Shown: positions 7,457 through 16,875, counted from the first letter of the stretch. The stretch is DNA of 41,859 nucleotides from DAIUFH01 sp036844705 (GCA_036844705.1 DAIUFH010000011.1:1-41859), one strand, 5' to 3'. The notes: generated by a model not told the origin, from the sequence alone. Translations and numbers: made by a program.

Positions 7457-8993
7457 CGTTAATCTCCTTTATGGTATCACGTTTTGCTCCAGACATGTAA
7501 AGTCCAAGCTCCTGAACTGTTGTTGTCTTTGGATTCAACTGTCCGACTATCTCTCCCTCATACATCACAAGTATTCGGTCACTTATATTCATGACTTCAT
7601 CAAGCTCCAATGATACTAGCAATACTGCCTTACCTGCATCACGGCTCTCAACCAATTGTTTGTGAATATACTCGATTGCCCCAACATCTAATCCTCTTGT
7701 GGGTTGTACTGCTACTAAAAGCTCATGGGATTTATCGATTTCTCTAGCTATGATAGCTTTTTGTTGGTTGCCCCCCGACATACTTCTGGCTATAGTGAGC
7801 GGACCTCGACCACTTCTTATATCATATTTATCAATAAGTTCTTCAGCATAATCTCTTACAGCATCAAATTTTATAAATCCACCTTTTTGAAATTCAGGCT
7901 GCCAATATCTTTGAAGAACCAAATTTTCTTCAAGTTTATAATCCAATACTAATCCATGCTTATGTCTATCTTCAGGTATATGACTCATACCTGTAACTGA
8001 TCGTTCCCTGATAGAAGCCCTGGTGATATCCTTACCCATTAATTTTATATGCCCTGAACTGATCTTTGTAAGTCCAGTCAAAGCATGTATAAATTCAGTT
8101 TGCCCATTACCTTCTATCCCTGCAAGACAAACGATTTCTCCTCTTTTTACATCAAAAGAAACATTTTTTACAGCATTGTTCTTGTGAGTTTTGGATGCTA
8201 CTGTTACATTACCAACAGATAGTACAACATCTCCTGGTTTTATATCCTTTTTTTCCACATTGAAATTGATATCACGACCTACCATCATCTTTGATAGTTC
8301 TTCCTTTGTGGTTTCCTTTATATCTACAGTCCCCATATATTTACCTTTCCTTAGGACTGTACATCTATCTGCTACTTCCATAATCTCATTTAGTTTATGA
8401 GTTATAAACAGGATTGACTTACCTTCTTCTGCGAAGTCTCTCATTATCTGTAAAAGTTCTTTTATCTCCTGAGGAGTCAATACAGCAGTAGGCTCGTCAA
8501 AGATTAAAATTTCGTTGTCTTTATACAACATCTTCAAAATCTCAACTCTCTGCTGCATACCAACAGTTATATCCTCTATAAATGCATCCGGGTCAATTCT
8601 TAGTCCATATTTTTCACTGAGCTCTTTTACCTTTACTTTTGCATCCTTCTTTTTTAGAAAGCCTGCAGTATTTGGTTCTACACCCAATATGATGTTTTCC
8701 AGAACTGTAAAATTTTCAACAAGCTTAAAATGCTGATGAACCATTCCTATCCCGATGGCATTTGCATCATTAGGGTTATTTATCTTAACTATTTCGCCAT
8801 TTTTTCTTATCTCGCCTTCCTCAGCTTGATATAGACCAAATAGAACACTCATTAATGTTGATTTTCCTGCACCATTTTCTCCCAAAAGTGCATGTATTTC
8901 TCCCTTCTTTAATTTAAGGGTGATATTATCGTTAGCAATAATGCCAGGGAATCTTTTAGTTATATTGTTCATTTCAATAATATAATTTTCCAC
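7446..8993 (-). CDS. nupO: BMP-type nucleoside ABC transporter, ATP-binding protein
   Basis: 515-residue duplicated ABC ATPase. The first domain has Walker A GENGAGKSTL near residue 38, signature ITVGMQQRVEI near residue 142 and Walker B ILIFDEPTAVLTP. The second domain has the degenerate P-loop GIEGNGQTEF, signature SMSGGNQQKAIIARE and a Walker B-like LLVAVQPTRGLD where the usual Asp-Glu pair is replaced by Ala-Val-Gln, as is common in the sugar/nucleoside two-domain family. Start is GTG behind AAGAGG. A hairpin (9060-9091) separates it from the binding-protein gene, probably lowering expression of this part relative to the lipoprotein. Confidence 0.93.
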   Translation of the reverse strand: MENYIIEMNNITKRFPGIIANDNITLKLKKGEIHALLGENGAGKSTLMSVLFGLYQAEEGEIRKNGEIVKINNPNDANAIGIGMVHQHFKLVENFTVLENIILGVEPNTAGFLKKKDAKVKVKELSEKYGLRIDPDAFIEDITVGMQQRVEILKMLYKDNEILIFDEPTAVLTPQEIKELLQIMRDFAEEGKSILFITHKLNEIMEVADRCTVLRKGKYMGTVDIKETTKEELSKMMVGRDINFNVEKKDIKPGDVVLSVGNVTVASKTHKNNAVKNVSFDVKRGEIVCLAGIEGNGQTEFIHALTGLTKISSGHIKLMGKDITRASIRERSVTGMSHIPEDRHKHGLVLDYKLEENLVLQRYWQPEFQKGGFIKFDAVRDYAEELIDKYDIRSGRGPLTIARSMSGGNQQKAIIAREIDKSHELLVAVQPTRGLDVGAIEYIHKQLVESRDAGKAVLLVSLELDEVMNISDRILVMYEGEIVGQLNPKTTTVQELGLYMSGAKRDTIKEINDAG

Positions 8994-9059
8994 TAACGTT
9001 AACCTCTTCTTATTTTATTTTATTAATCATATGCGACAAAATTTTGTTTCTGATAATAA

Positions 9060-9091
9060 GAAATGGAGGAAATTTAGCCTTCCTCCATTTC
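9060..9091 (-). terminator. intercistronic hairpin after the BMP lipoprotein gene
   Basis: AAATGGAGGAA and TTCCTCCATTT form an 11-pair stem with a short loop. There is no strong U run on the transcribed strand, so partial termination or 3'-end protection is likelier than full termination. Such an element is common where binding protein must exceed transporter. Confidence 0.6.
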
Positions 9092-9139
9092 TTAATCTTA
9101 CTTGCACAAGGCTTAAACCAATATGGCAGGTAATATAAT

Positions 9140-10357
9140 TTATCTTGTTGTTACCTTAACCTTTACAAGACCTAATGAATTTGTGAGTTCTTCAGCTGTT
9201 GCATATCCACTTGCATCTTCTACTTCTATTTCACGAACTATATCCATATCGCCATTTTTAAGCTTTGCAAATATTTCATCATATTTTTCTTTATTAAAGC
9301 TTTCAAATCTATCAAATGCATCTGCACTTGAATCATCAATAACTGCAGTTGGTAAACCAACACCATCATTTTCAGCATTAAAGAATGTTGTTTTGCCTGC
9401 ATAAGTGTCCCAAGTATCAGTTTTATATATTGATTCCAATACGCTTACAACTGATGCTGAAAGACCTTTTGTAGCTGATGTAATAACATTTTCGCTATCA
9501 TATCTTTGGTCAACGTCAACACCTATAACTTTTCCATCAGCTTCACTAGCTGCTGACATAACACTCTTACCAACTGAACCACCACATCCAAATATTACCT
9601 CTGTACCTTCTTGATACATAGTTCTTGCAGTAGCCTTATTTGTATCATTTTCATCAAAATTTCCTGTATAATGATATGTTACCTGAACTCCACCATCATC
9701 AAGTCCAAGTTCCTCTGCAGCACCCTCTGCTCCTTGAAGATATCCATATCCAAAAGCTTGTACTGCAGGCACTGCCATACCACCTACAAACCCAAGTTTA
9801 GTCATTCCATCCATTACAGCAGCATAACCTGCAAGATATCCAGATTGTTCTTCTGAGTACATTATGCTTGCAACATTGTCTTTAATATCAAATGCTGAAT
9901 AATCTGCTGTATGAGGAGCTCCATCTAGTAATATAAACTTTACATCTGGATATTTTGTTTGTGCTTCATAAACTGGAACCTCAAATAAAAATCCTGGAGT
10001 AACAACTACTTTCGCCCCACCTGTAACTGCAAGGTCAATAGCAGCTAAATAACCAGCATCAGAAGCTTCTTCAGGTTTGATGTATTGGTGTGATACGTTT
10101 TCTGCTTTTGCAAAAGCTACTACACCTTCCCATGAACCCTGGTTAAATGACTTGTCATCAATATTGCCTTTGTCAGTAATCAATGCTATTTCATATCCAC
10201 TACTGTTTGAGTCACCTGTGTTTCCTTCATTTTCTGTATTACCTTCATTTTCTGTATTACCTGGAGTTGGTTCTGGAGTTTCCGCAGGTTTGCTGCAGCC
10301 AACCAAACTCATTGCAACAATTACAAAAGCTAAAGTAATTGCCAGAAATTTTTTCAT
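9140..10357 (-). CDS. bmpA: BMP-family lipoprotein, nucleoside-binding
   Basis: Extracellular substrate-binding lipoprotein of the nup transporter (family of Treponema TmpC and B. subtilis NupN/Med). Signal peptide MKKFLAITLAFVIVAMSLVGC ends in a LVGC lipobox with Cys21. A low-complexity linker follows with two NTENEGN repeats, then the binding domain starting YEIALITDKGNIDDKSFNQG (residues 55-74), the typical BMP opening. FVGGMAVPAV and GCGGSVGKSV are further family stretches. 405 residues. It has its own sigma-A promoter (10402-10429) and is first of the four-gene unit. Purine nucleosides are the likely ligand from family knowledge; the sequence alone does not fix it. Confidence 0.93.
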   Translation of the reverse strand: MKKFLAITLAFVIVAMSLVGCSKPAETPEPTPGNTENEGNTENEGNTGDSNSSGYEIALITDKGNIDDKSFNQGSWEGVVAFAKAENVSHQYIKPEEASDAGYLAAIDLAVTGGAKVVVTPGFLFEVPVYEAQTKYPDVKFILLDGAPHTADYSAFDIKDNVASIMYSEEQSGYLAGYAAVMDGMTKLGFVGGMAVPAVQAFGYGYLQGAEGAAEELGLDDGGVQVTYHYTGNFDENDTNKATARTMYQEGTEVIFGCGGSVGKSVMSAASEADGKVIGVDVDQRYDSENVITSATKGLSASVVSVLESIYKTDTWDTYAGKTTFFNAENDGVGLPTAVIDDSSADAFDRFESFNKEKYDEIFAKLKNGDMDIVREIEVEDASGYATAEELTNSLGLVKVKVTTR

Positions 10358-10401
10358 TTTATAACCCCCTATTTGTACATTTTACTCATGTCTTATAATA
10401 T

Positions 10402-10429
10402 ATTATACCCTTTCGTGGAAAAATTTCAA
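10402..10429 (-). promoter_or_regulatory. sigma-A promoter of bmpA-nupOPQ
   Basis: -35 TTGAAA (10424-10429), 16-base spacer, -10 TATAAT (10402-10407), 45 bases before the bmpA start. A hairpin (AACAAT...ATTGTT around TTTAGCTAAA, 10428-10450) overlapping the grdD stop is probably a weak terminator of the grd operon. Confidence 0.75.
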
Positions 10430-10448
10430 CAATCTTTAGCTAAAATTG

Positions 10449-11627
10449 TTAGCAGTCTTCTGCTTCTCCAACATTATAGCCAGCAGCTACAAGTACCTTG
10501 ATAGCAGCATTTACTTTTTCTTCGTTAATCATTACAATAGGACCAGTGCATCCCATACCAGACTCTGCATATATACCTGCTTTCCATAATGTCTGTACCG
10601 CATCTTCTAATTCCATTATATCTATTCCTTCAATAGTTCCTGTTACTACTTCCTTTTCCGGAGCTACTGCTTCTTCAGTTATCTCTTCATTCTTCTTTTC
10701 CTTAGTCAAGCTCTTTAGCAAATCTTTAAAGCCTGCTTTATTTACCTTTTCAAATTCAGTCTTTAATATTTCCTTTAAATTACCTTTCACAAGCCTTGCA
10801 CCATAGTTAATTGCATTTGCAATAACCGGCGCACCGGAAGCTCTTGAAATAATAAGGATATTTCTATTGTAATCTTCTCCGATGCCAGGTCCATATCCAT
10901 ATCCTAATGATTCGTAGCTGCCACCTGTAGTATATGACGAGAATACTTTAATAAGAATATTCCCTGTTAAGGTATCAGTAATCATAATATCAGGCGTACC
11001 TATTAAAAGATCATTTCCCCTCATAACTGCTCCCCCATCTGCTCTAACAGATTCAGTGAAGTTTATAGGATACTTGTTAGATAGTTCTTTTAGAGCTCTC
11101 TCTACCTGTCTTGCACCATCAACGTTTAATATCCCTACAGTAGGATCTTTAATACCCATGGCCTTTGCTGTGATTATGCCATATACACCGTTCTTAACCA
11201 TAGCCTCAACCCTATGAGGTGAGGAAGTACCCGTTGTAGTTGCTATAAACATTTCTTTTCCTTTGCCAGGGGTTATTACTCTGCCAACCGTCGACACTCC
11301 AATGGGAAAACTATAATGCATTGTAATACATGCACCAATATCTCCACTATCCAACAACTCTTCCATCTTCTTATAGCCATCCTCTTCTTTTTCCACAACG
11401 ATTTGTGTTAGATGAGAATCTACTTTAGGACCTATGAGGACTACTTCTATAGAATTATCAAAATCGGCAGCCAACTCAGCACCCTTTACTACATTATCAA
11501 TTCCTAACTCACTTCCAAAGGTAGTTATACCTACTCGCACTCTTTCCCCAAATTGACCAGTTTCCAAGGAGTTTGCTATATCATTAAATACCTTTCCAAT
11601 GACGGATTTTATATTATCATTTGCCAT
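10449..11627 (-). CDS. grdD: glycine reductase complex protein C, subunit alpha
   Basis: With GrdC forms protein C, which takes the carboxymethyl-selenoether from GrdA, makes an acetyl thioester and releases acetyl phosphate by phosphorolysis. The family resembles PlsX/phosphate acyltransferases. 392 residues from ATG 11627; the frame also opens at GTG 11636, but that GTG is part of the GAGGTG ribosome site. Near the C-terminus is GMGCTGP with Cys360, which corresponds closely to the acetyl-binding Cys359 reported for Eubacterium acidaminophilum GrdD. Last gene of the grd operon, 11 bases downstream of grdC. Confidence 0.96.
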   Translation of the reverse strand: MANDNIKSVIGKVFNDIANSLETGQFGERVRVGITTFGSELGIDNVVKGAELAADFDNSIEVVLIGPKVDSHLTQIVVEKEEDGYKKMEELLDSGDIGACITMHYSFPIGVSTVGRVITPGKGKEMFIATTTGTSSPHRVEAMVKNGVYGIITAKAMGIKDPTVGILNVDGARQVERALKELSNKYPINFTESVRADGGAVMRGNDLLIGTPDIMITDTLTGNILIKVFSSYTTGGSYESLGYGYGPGIGEDYNRNILIISRASGAPVIANAINYGARLVKGNLKEILKTEFEKVNKAGFKDLLKSLTKEKKNEEITEEAVAPEKEVVTGTIEGIDIMELEDAVQTLWKAGIYAESGMGCTGPIVMINEEKVNAAIKVLVAAGYNVGEAEDC

Positions 11628-11638
11628 TAATATCACCT

Positions 11639-13177
11639 CTAATCCTTTAATAGATGAGCAGCGAATTCTCTCATGGCTTCAGCTACTAAATTTCTTACCT
11701 CAACTTCAGAAACACCTTTACTTTCTTCTACTAACCCTTCATTTTTTTCTATTAATATAGAAACTCCATCAAATAAATTCGTCATCCTTCCAAGGAACAG
11801 GCTTCCTTTTCCTACTATCATAGCTCTGTTTATTTCTCCGGACATTATTTCATCTCTTGCAAAACCAATATAAGGAACTCCTGAAGGAATATGCCCTTGG
11901 GTTGGTGCCCAGCCTTCCATACCATGTTCAACGATAAAATCATTTAACTGAGTTCTTTCCAATTCTCCTCTTTTTACTCCAAGGGCTGCAATCATCTTGT
12001 AATTAGCTGTTGGAACATCTCCAGCACCTGCAGGTTTTGTTATATCTGGATTTTGCATTTCTACTGAATATTTATCAATATCAGTTATCTTTAAATTTCC
12101 TCTGTCAAGAGGTTCTGTAACTAAAGAAGTGATTACTGCCTGTGGGGATGATCCAGTTCCTACAGTATGCTTTCCAATTAGGTCATTTCTTAAGATAGGA
12201 CTTACGCCATCATTTTGAGATATCAAAACAGCAAAACCACCTACAACATCCTCTAGAACAGGAATTCCCTTTTTGACATGGTCTTTTCCATTCATACCAA
12301 GTTTAGCTGTTGACCCGCCTGCTACTACCATAACATTCTTAAATGTTCCAGCTTTTACCAAGGATGCAGCATTTATTATTGTATGAGTAGGTGCTGCACA
12401 GAATCCCCTCAAGTCAGCTCCAGTAGCATTGACTAAATTTGCAATTTCTGCTATGGATTTAGCGAAATTCCCTCCTCCTCTTTGATTCATATCTCCGCAA
12501 GCTTCCTCAGAGCATTCCAATACATAATCTATTTCTTCCGGTGCTATATTGTTTTTATCTAAAAGATGAATAGCTGCCAGAGAAGCTGATGCCTTGGAAA
12601 CTAAATTTTCAAACATAACATGGGCGCTAAGATTAACATCCACATCATGCGCTCTCTTCACGCACCCCACTATTCTGTCATTATACATTATGGCTTCTGC
12701 TTGTTGTTCATTTATTGCCTTTTCTATACTTTCTATATCTTCTCCTTCCTTTAATTTAGCTACCAGTTCATCTCTAATTAAAGGATGTGAAGTTAGTTTC
12801 GACTTTACATCATTGGAAAATTCCTTTTCAAGTTTGACTAAATCAAAAACATCTACTATCTTCATTAAACCAATAAATTCATCTTCAGGCATAATCTCGC
12901 CAAATTTTCCTACTCTTTTGGCATTCTTCTCAAGTTTGTCATACCAAGGGAATTCTATATTTTTAAGTTCACTTGGTTTGTGATTTCCTATATAAACTTG
13001 GTTTGGTAAATAATTCACAGCGTCTTCATAGCTACGTAAATGCTTAGGCAATTCTTTTAGATACTCTGAATTTGGATTTAATGTCTTTTCTGTTGTCTGG
13101 GTTGTACCATTGTGAAGTACCATATCAGGTGCATGAACCAATATATAGCTTGCACCTTTAATAACTGAATAACTCAT
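11639..13177 (-). CDS. grdC: glycine reductase complex protein C, subunit beta
   Basis: 512-residue thiolase/ketoacyl-synthase-like subunit of protein C. It opens with SYSVIKGASYILVHAPDMV, the characteristic GrdC N-terminus; later stretches include ECSEEACGDMNQRGGGNFAK and LRGFCAAPTHTIINA with a FabH-like Cys-His-Asn arrangement. ATG start behind GGAGGTG. A 16-pair hairpin separates it from grdB. It acts with GrdD to convert the GrdA-bound carboxymethyl group to acetyl phosphate. Confidence 0.96.
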   Translation of the reverse strand: MSYSVIKGASYILVHAPDMVLHNGTTQTTEKTLNPNSEYLKELPKHLRSYEDAVNYLPNQVYIGNHKPSELKNIEFPWYDKLEKNAKRVGKFGEIMPEDEFIGLMKIVDVFDLVKLEKEFSNDVKSKLTSHPLIRDELVAKLKEGEDIESIEKAINEQQAEAIMYNDRIVGCVKRAHDVDVNLSAHVMFENLVSKASASLAAIHLLDKNNIAPEEIDYVLECSEEACGDMNQRGGGNFAKSIAEIANLVNATGADLRGFCAAPTHTIINAASLVKAGTFKNVMVVAGGSTAKLGMNGKDHVKKGIPVLEDVVGGFAVLISQNDGVSPILRNDLIGKHTVGTGSSPQAVITSLVTEPLDRGNLKITDIDKYSVEMQNPDITKPAGAGDVPTANYKMIAALGVKRGELERTQLNDFIVEHGMEGWAPTQGHIPSGVPYIGFARDEIMSGEINRAMIVGKGSLFLGRMTNLFDGVSILIEKNEGLVEESKGVSEVEVRNLVAEAMREFAAHLLKD

Positions 13178-13203
13178 TGTTTACACCTCCATCATTAGGT
13201 CAT

Positions 13204-13240
13204 TATACAGAAGGGTGATAAATTATCACCCTTCTGTATA
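13204..13240 (-). terminator. strong hairpin between grdB and grdC
   Basis: TATACAGAAGGGTGAT pairs perfectly with ATCACCCTTCTGTATA (16 pairs, 5-base loop). The transcribed strand is not followed by a U run, so it probably stabilises or attenuates, giving more GrdE/A/B than GrdC/D. The stoichiometry argument is inference. Confidence 0.65.
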
Positions 13241-13257
13241 AATTCTATTATTACTTA

Positions 13258-14568
13258 CTAAAGCTCAAATACAGTTTGTTCTGTAACTTCGGTTGATAAA
13301 GCTTCAAGAGCTTTTTCAACTAATTTTCTTCTCAATGCTTTTTCCTCATCAGGATCCAAATTTGGATTTCCTAATGGGTGAGGAATGGCTATAGTAGGAA
13401 CTATTCTATTTGCTCCTACAGTTAATGATATTGGAACAACTGTACACATATGAACTACTGGAATACCTGCTCTTTCTACTTCCTTTACCATTGTTGCACC
13501 GCAACGTGTACAGGTGCCTCAGGTGGAAGTTAGAATAACTGCATCCACTCCATCAGATTTTAGTTCTTTACTAAATTCTTCGGCAAATTTCTTAGCATTA
13601 GCTACAGATGTACCATTACCAACAGTAGAATAATAATACCTATGAAGCGATCCTATTTTGCCTTCTTTCTCTAAATCTCTTAAAACATCCACAGGAAGAA
13701 CTCTATCAGAATCAAGATTTGCATAAATAGGATCATAGCCGCCATGGGCAGTTTGAAATTCTCCTTCATGTAAATCATTAATTCCCTCAATATCATATTT
13801 ACCATATCTTTGAGCAGATGATGATTCAATATGATCTGGATTTCCATGAGGTACTATACCTCCAGATGTCACTAAAGCAATTTTAGCCTTAGTTATATCC
13901 TTTACAGCCGGATTAGCAGGTACTCTATCAAAGTTTGGCATAGGGAATTCGGTCTTAAATGGCTCCCCAGCTAATTTTTTAACAAGCATATCTACTGCTC
14001 TTGCTGATCCTCTTTTCTCCATTACAAGATTCTTTCTGATTCCTCTTTCAAGATACCCTTCCTCGTCAGGTGAACCTATTTCTTCACCCTTAACAAGCTT
14101 AAGTGCGAGCGGAACCATCTTAGCTACAGCATCTCTCATGCCTGCAGCGCTATTCTTTGTAGCTACTATATATACTGATTTTTTATATAAGTCGGCTCCT
14201 GGATTTTCTTCATACATACCTGTAATCGCTGGTATACCCAATTCATTTTGAACTGCTTCAGCTACAGCTCCAGCAGCAACTCCATATCTACCAGCATTAA
14301 AAGCAGGACCGGCTACTACTAAATCAGGATTGTAACTTTTTATCATATCAAGAACTTCTTTTTTGGCTTCATCCATGTTTTCACCAAAATAGCTATCTCC
14401 GCAGATTACAGTAGCTATTATTTCAGCTTCATTTTTGAATCCAGCCTTTAAAGCTAACCCCGGTCCTAAAACTCCTTCTCTAACCTCGGGTCTGTAATCC
14501 GCTTTATCTTCACCACCAATTCCTGCAAAGAATTGATTTATATAGTGAACTATTCTAATTTTCCCCAT
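13258..14568 (-). CDS. grdB: glycine reductase complex protein B, gamma subunit (selenoprotein)
   Basis: Substrate-specific selenoprotein that, with the GrdE-derived subunits, binds glycine as a Schiff base and attacks its alpha carbon with a selenol. The reading frame is interrupted by one TGA at 13519-13521, giving ILTST-U-GTCTRCGATMVKE, the conserved Sec-x2-Cys-x2-Cys motif of GrdB, so this is recoding and not a broken gene. 436 residues including Sec350. A hairpin starting 13 bases after the UGA fits a bacterial SECIS. It starts with GKIRIVHYINQFFAGIGGEDKAD, typical of the family. GrdF and GrdH (sarcosine, betaine) are similar; the glycine riboswitch and GrdE partner favour GrdB. Confidence 0.96.
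13493..13518 (-). promoter_or_regulatory. putative SECIS element of grdB
   Basis: Downstream of the UGA, GTTGC-GGT-GCAAC (13493-13505) forms a 5-pair stem with a GGU loop, 13 bases after the UGA; an outer GCACC/GGTGC pairing is an alternative. Position and small GU-containing loop fit bacterial SECIS elements read by SelB. Confidence 0.5.
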
Positions 14569-14606
14569 GAATTTCCCCCCTCTCTATAATTTAGGTTTTG
14601 GGATTT

Positions 14607-15086
14607 TTAATCTAAAAAACTACAATATTCTTTTCTTAATTCACTTACTGATGAAACAATAGCATCAACATCCAATACCATTTCCATCATGCCAACTTGG
14701 TCATCATATACATCGGCATCTACTGATTCTTTAAATTCTGGTTCTACTGCATGATATACTCTAAGTCCCAACGGAACTCCTGCTAATGGACCTGCATAAG
14801 TTGGGTCGCCAGCTGTTACTGTCTCTGCTGCCAATGCAGCTGATTCAGCTTCTGATGCTCCAATAATTACAATACAATTTTCGGCACCATATTTCTCAGC
14901 CATTTCTTTAACCCTTCTTTGATTTTCCAAATCCATTGCACCTGCAGCGGTTCAGACGAAGCATTCAGTTGCTGAAAAAACTATCTCTGCAGGAGTAGTC
15001 TTAACACACTCTTCCATGGCAGGACCAGGGATTCCGTCTCTATCTCCAATAATGATTGCCTTTAGGTTCTCATTAAATATTGACAT
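14607..15086 (-). CDS. grdA: glycine reductase complex protein A (selenoprotein)
   Basis: Small selenoprotein A, common to glycine, sarcosine and betaine reductases; its selenol accepts the carboxymethyl group and is recycled by thioredoxin. The true gene runs through an in-frame TGA at 14952-14954, which encodes Sec in ECFV-U-TAAGAMD, the canonical GrdA active site (Cys-x2-Sec). 159 residues including Sec45, the normal length. ATG start behind AAGGAAGTG. A frame from 14936 downward is only the piece after the Sec codon. It lies between grdE (68 bases, with a heptad repeat) and grdB (38 bases). Confidence 0.97.
14933..14951 (-). promoter_or_regulatory. putative SECIS element of grdA
   Basis: Immediately after the UGA, CCGC-TGC-AGGT-GCA-ATGG can form a hairpin with an AGGU loop and one C-A mismatch. 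The loop position is close to the UGA; assignment is by analogy with other grdA genes. Confidence 0.35.
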
Positions 15087-15132
15087 AGTTTCACTTCCTT
15101 TCAAGTTATTTTATCATTTCCATTTTTCACAC

Positions 15133-15154
15133 TTTAATTCTTAACTCTTAGCTC
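15133..15154. repeat. heptad array inside the grd operon
   Basis: Units TTAATTC, TTAACTC, TTAGCTC lie directly after the grdE stop codon and before grdA. It is a short member of the CTTAGTT-type arrays, here within an operon. Confidence 0.6.
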
Positions 15155-16441
15155 CTAAAATCCTTTTGCGGACATCTTGTTAAATCCCATTTCATTAGTT
15201 GCACCGGTTATAGCCTGAATTTCCACTGTGATACTTCCATCTTCACCTAAGCTTCCACCGAAGCCGCCAGCTATTGTATCAACATAATCCAATGTTCCTA
15301 TAACCTTATCCATCTTAGGAAGCTTGATTAATTCGTTTGCATTACCACCTGTTACAACAGCATCAGCTGATGGATCAGCATCTGCAAGAGACTGACTTGC
15401 ACCATCTCTACCTGCGTATTCATCTGTAATGATAACAGTCTTGATACCTTTTGCTTCTATTTTCTTAGTATTCATAATTAAGTCAGTATCAGGATTGCCA
15501 AACCCTTCCTGAGAAATGATAACTCCATCTAATCCAAGATATTCAGCTAGTTTAGCCGACCAGTTAGATGATCTTTCCTTATCAGCTAAATAAACGTTTT
15601 CGTTTGTGATGATAACTCCAACAAAGTTTAACGTTTTTCCATGAGCCTCATACAAATCATGGATTACAGGGTTATTTAATTGATGATAAGTTGTATTCTT
15701 ATCACACGCAGACACACAGTTTCCACTGACTATAGCACCATCCATAACTTCTGTTGGATATATAATAGTAGGAACTATCTGTTTAGCATCTACTCCATAT
15801 ACATAAGTATCATGAAGTAACCCTTGTGTTTGAAGCATCAATACATATCCTACCTTTGGAAGATCAGGATATTTCTTAATACCAGCTAAGAAAGGTTCAG
15901 TTTCAAATACTTTGACTGAATCAGGCTTAACTGATTTTGCAGTTTCAGCTAAATATGCTGCTGCTTTAAATCCAGCAAATCTTAATGCTCTTTCATGATC
16001 GTGCTGCTTCAATCCTTCCTTTGGCTCACATTTTAGAACCACATTGATTGTTTTTGAGAAAGGAGAAAATTCAGCCCCAGGTCCTGTCATATCGACAATA
16101 CCTTCTTGGAACCCTACTATCTTTCCGGTTGTCATTACAGTACAACCCTTTAAAACATTAGTTTTTCCTGAACCTACTACATCCACCTTTGACAATATCC
16201 CAGGAAATACACCTCCGGGACCTTCAACCTTAACTCTTGGCTCTACTACGTCTTTAACTGGTGTAATCCTTACACTTTCACCAGGCTTAGCGATATCAAC
16301 TTCAACTTTTGATAGATGCTCATCTTCACTAATTATTTTAAGCAATTCTTCCTTATTTACAGATAAAACACCATTTTCTAGTTTGGTCATATCACCAAAT
16401 TGTACATCTTTAATTAGTACCTGCCCCAATTCTAGACGCAT
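15155..16441 (-). CDS. grdE: glycine reductase complex protein B, GrdE proprotein
   Basis: Proprotein of the alpha and beta subunits of protein B, which binds glycine through a pyruvoyl-type carbonyl. 428 residues. SGNCVSACDKN places Cys at residue 242, exactly the self-cleavage residue reported for E. acidaminophilum GrdE, where cleavage before Cys242 generates the carbonyl group. It opens with MRLELGQVLIKDVQFG, the family N-terminus, behind GAGGAGGTG. First gene of the grd operon, about 430 bases downstream of the promoter and controlled by the tandem glycine riboswitch. trxB/trxA, often placed before grdE in other Clostridia, are absent here. Confidence 0.97.
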   Translation of the reverse strand: MRLELGQVLIKDVQFGDMTKLENGVLSVNKEELLKIISEDEHLSKVEVDIAKPGESVRITPVKDVVEPRVKVEGPGGVFPGILSKVDVVGSGKTNVLKGCTVMTTGKIVGFQEGIVDMTGPGAEFSPFSKTINVVLKCEPKEGLKQHDHERALRFAGFKAAAYLAETAKSVKPDSVKVFETEPFLAGIKKYPDLPKVGYVLMLQTQGLLHDTYVYGVDAKQIVPTIIYPTEVMDGAIVSGNCVSACDKNTTYHQLNNPVIHDLYEAHGKTLNFVGVIITNENVYLADKERSSNWSAKLAEYLGLDGVIISQEGFGNPDTDLIMNTKKIEAKGIKTVIITDEYAGRDGASQSLADADPSADAVVTGGNANELIKLPKMDKVIGTLDYVDTIAGGFGGSLGEDGSITVEIQAITGATNEMGFNKMSAKGF

Positions 16442-16627
16442 AAATTCACCTCCTCTAATGGTAAATATTTATATTTAAATTGGCTTATGCCAACATTAAA
16501 TCAGTAGTAATAGTAGAAAATAATTATTCTTTTTTGTTATACTACCCAGGTAATTCCAGGATTAACCATTAACAATAACCATAAAATAGATTACCCTCCA
16601 ATATATAAAATTATGTAATAAACAAAA

Positions 16628-16659
16628 ACAGAGTAAATAGGCATGCCTATTTACTCTGT
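16628..16659 (-). terminator. intrinsic terminator of the glycine riboswitch
   Basis: A perfect 32-base palindrome (ACAGAGTAAATAGGCA and its complement) is followed by TTTTTGTTT on the transcribed strand. Its ascending arm includes the CAGAG that closes P1 of aptamer 2, so glycine binding should prevent its formation. The remaining leader (16442-16627) shows only a small TTGGC/GCCAA hairpin. Confidence 0.9.
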
Positions 16660-16812
16660 TGTTAACCTTAGAGTTTCCCTATCAAGGTTGCTCTTTCGGT
16701 GAAGTATTCTTTCCAGAGTTCTGTCAAAACACGGTCCTTTTACCTGAGAGTATCAATATAGAATGGCATTCTACAAATTACGCCTTCGGTGCCGCAACGC
16801 GGTCTCTCCCGT
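16652..16812 (-). promoter_or_regulatory. tandem glycine riboswitch (gcvT-type)
   Basis: Two aptamers follow each other on the minus strand. Aptamer 1 (about 16730-16812) has GGGAGAGACC, GGCACCGAAGG and ACTCTCAGGTAAAAGGACCG, all signature blocks. Aptamer 2 (about 16652-16727) has AACTCTGGAAAG, TTCACCGAAAGAGCAA and AAACTCTAAGGTTAAC. P1 of aptamer 2 (CTCTG with CAGAG) shares its 3' arm with the terminator stem at 16628-16659. This is an ON switch: glycine allows read-through into grdE. Confidence 0.95.
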
Positions 16813-16875
16813 ATTTATCATTCAGAAAATATTTTTTAATTATTTTGTTATTATTTTCACTATCATTTCAATAAT

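Noticed and set aside
13258..13491. Separate 77-residue protein downstream of a truncated grdB
   Set aside because: It is the part of GrdB after the UGA Sec codon; the recoded frame restores the complete family protein.
14607..14936. 109-residue protein as a stand-alone gene
   Set aside because: It is GrdA after its Sec codon; the full gene starts at 15086 with a good ribosome site.
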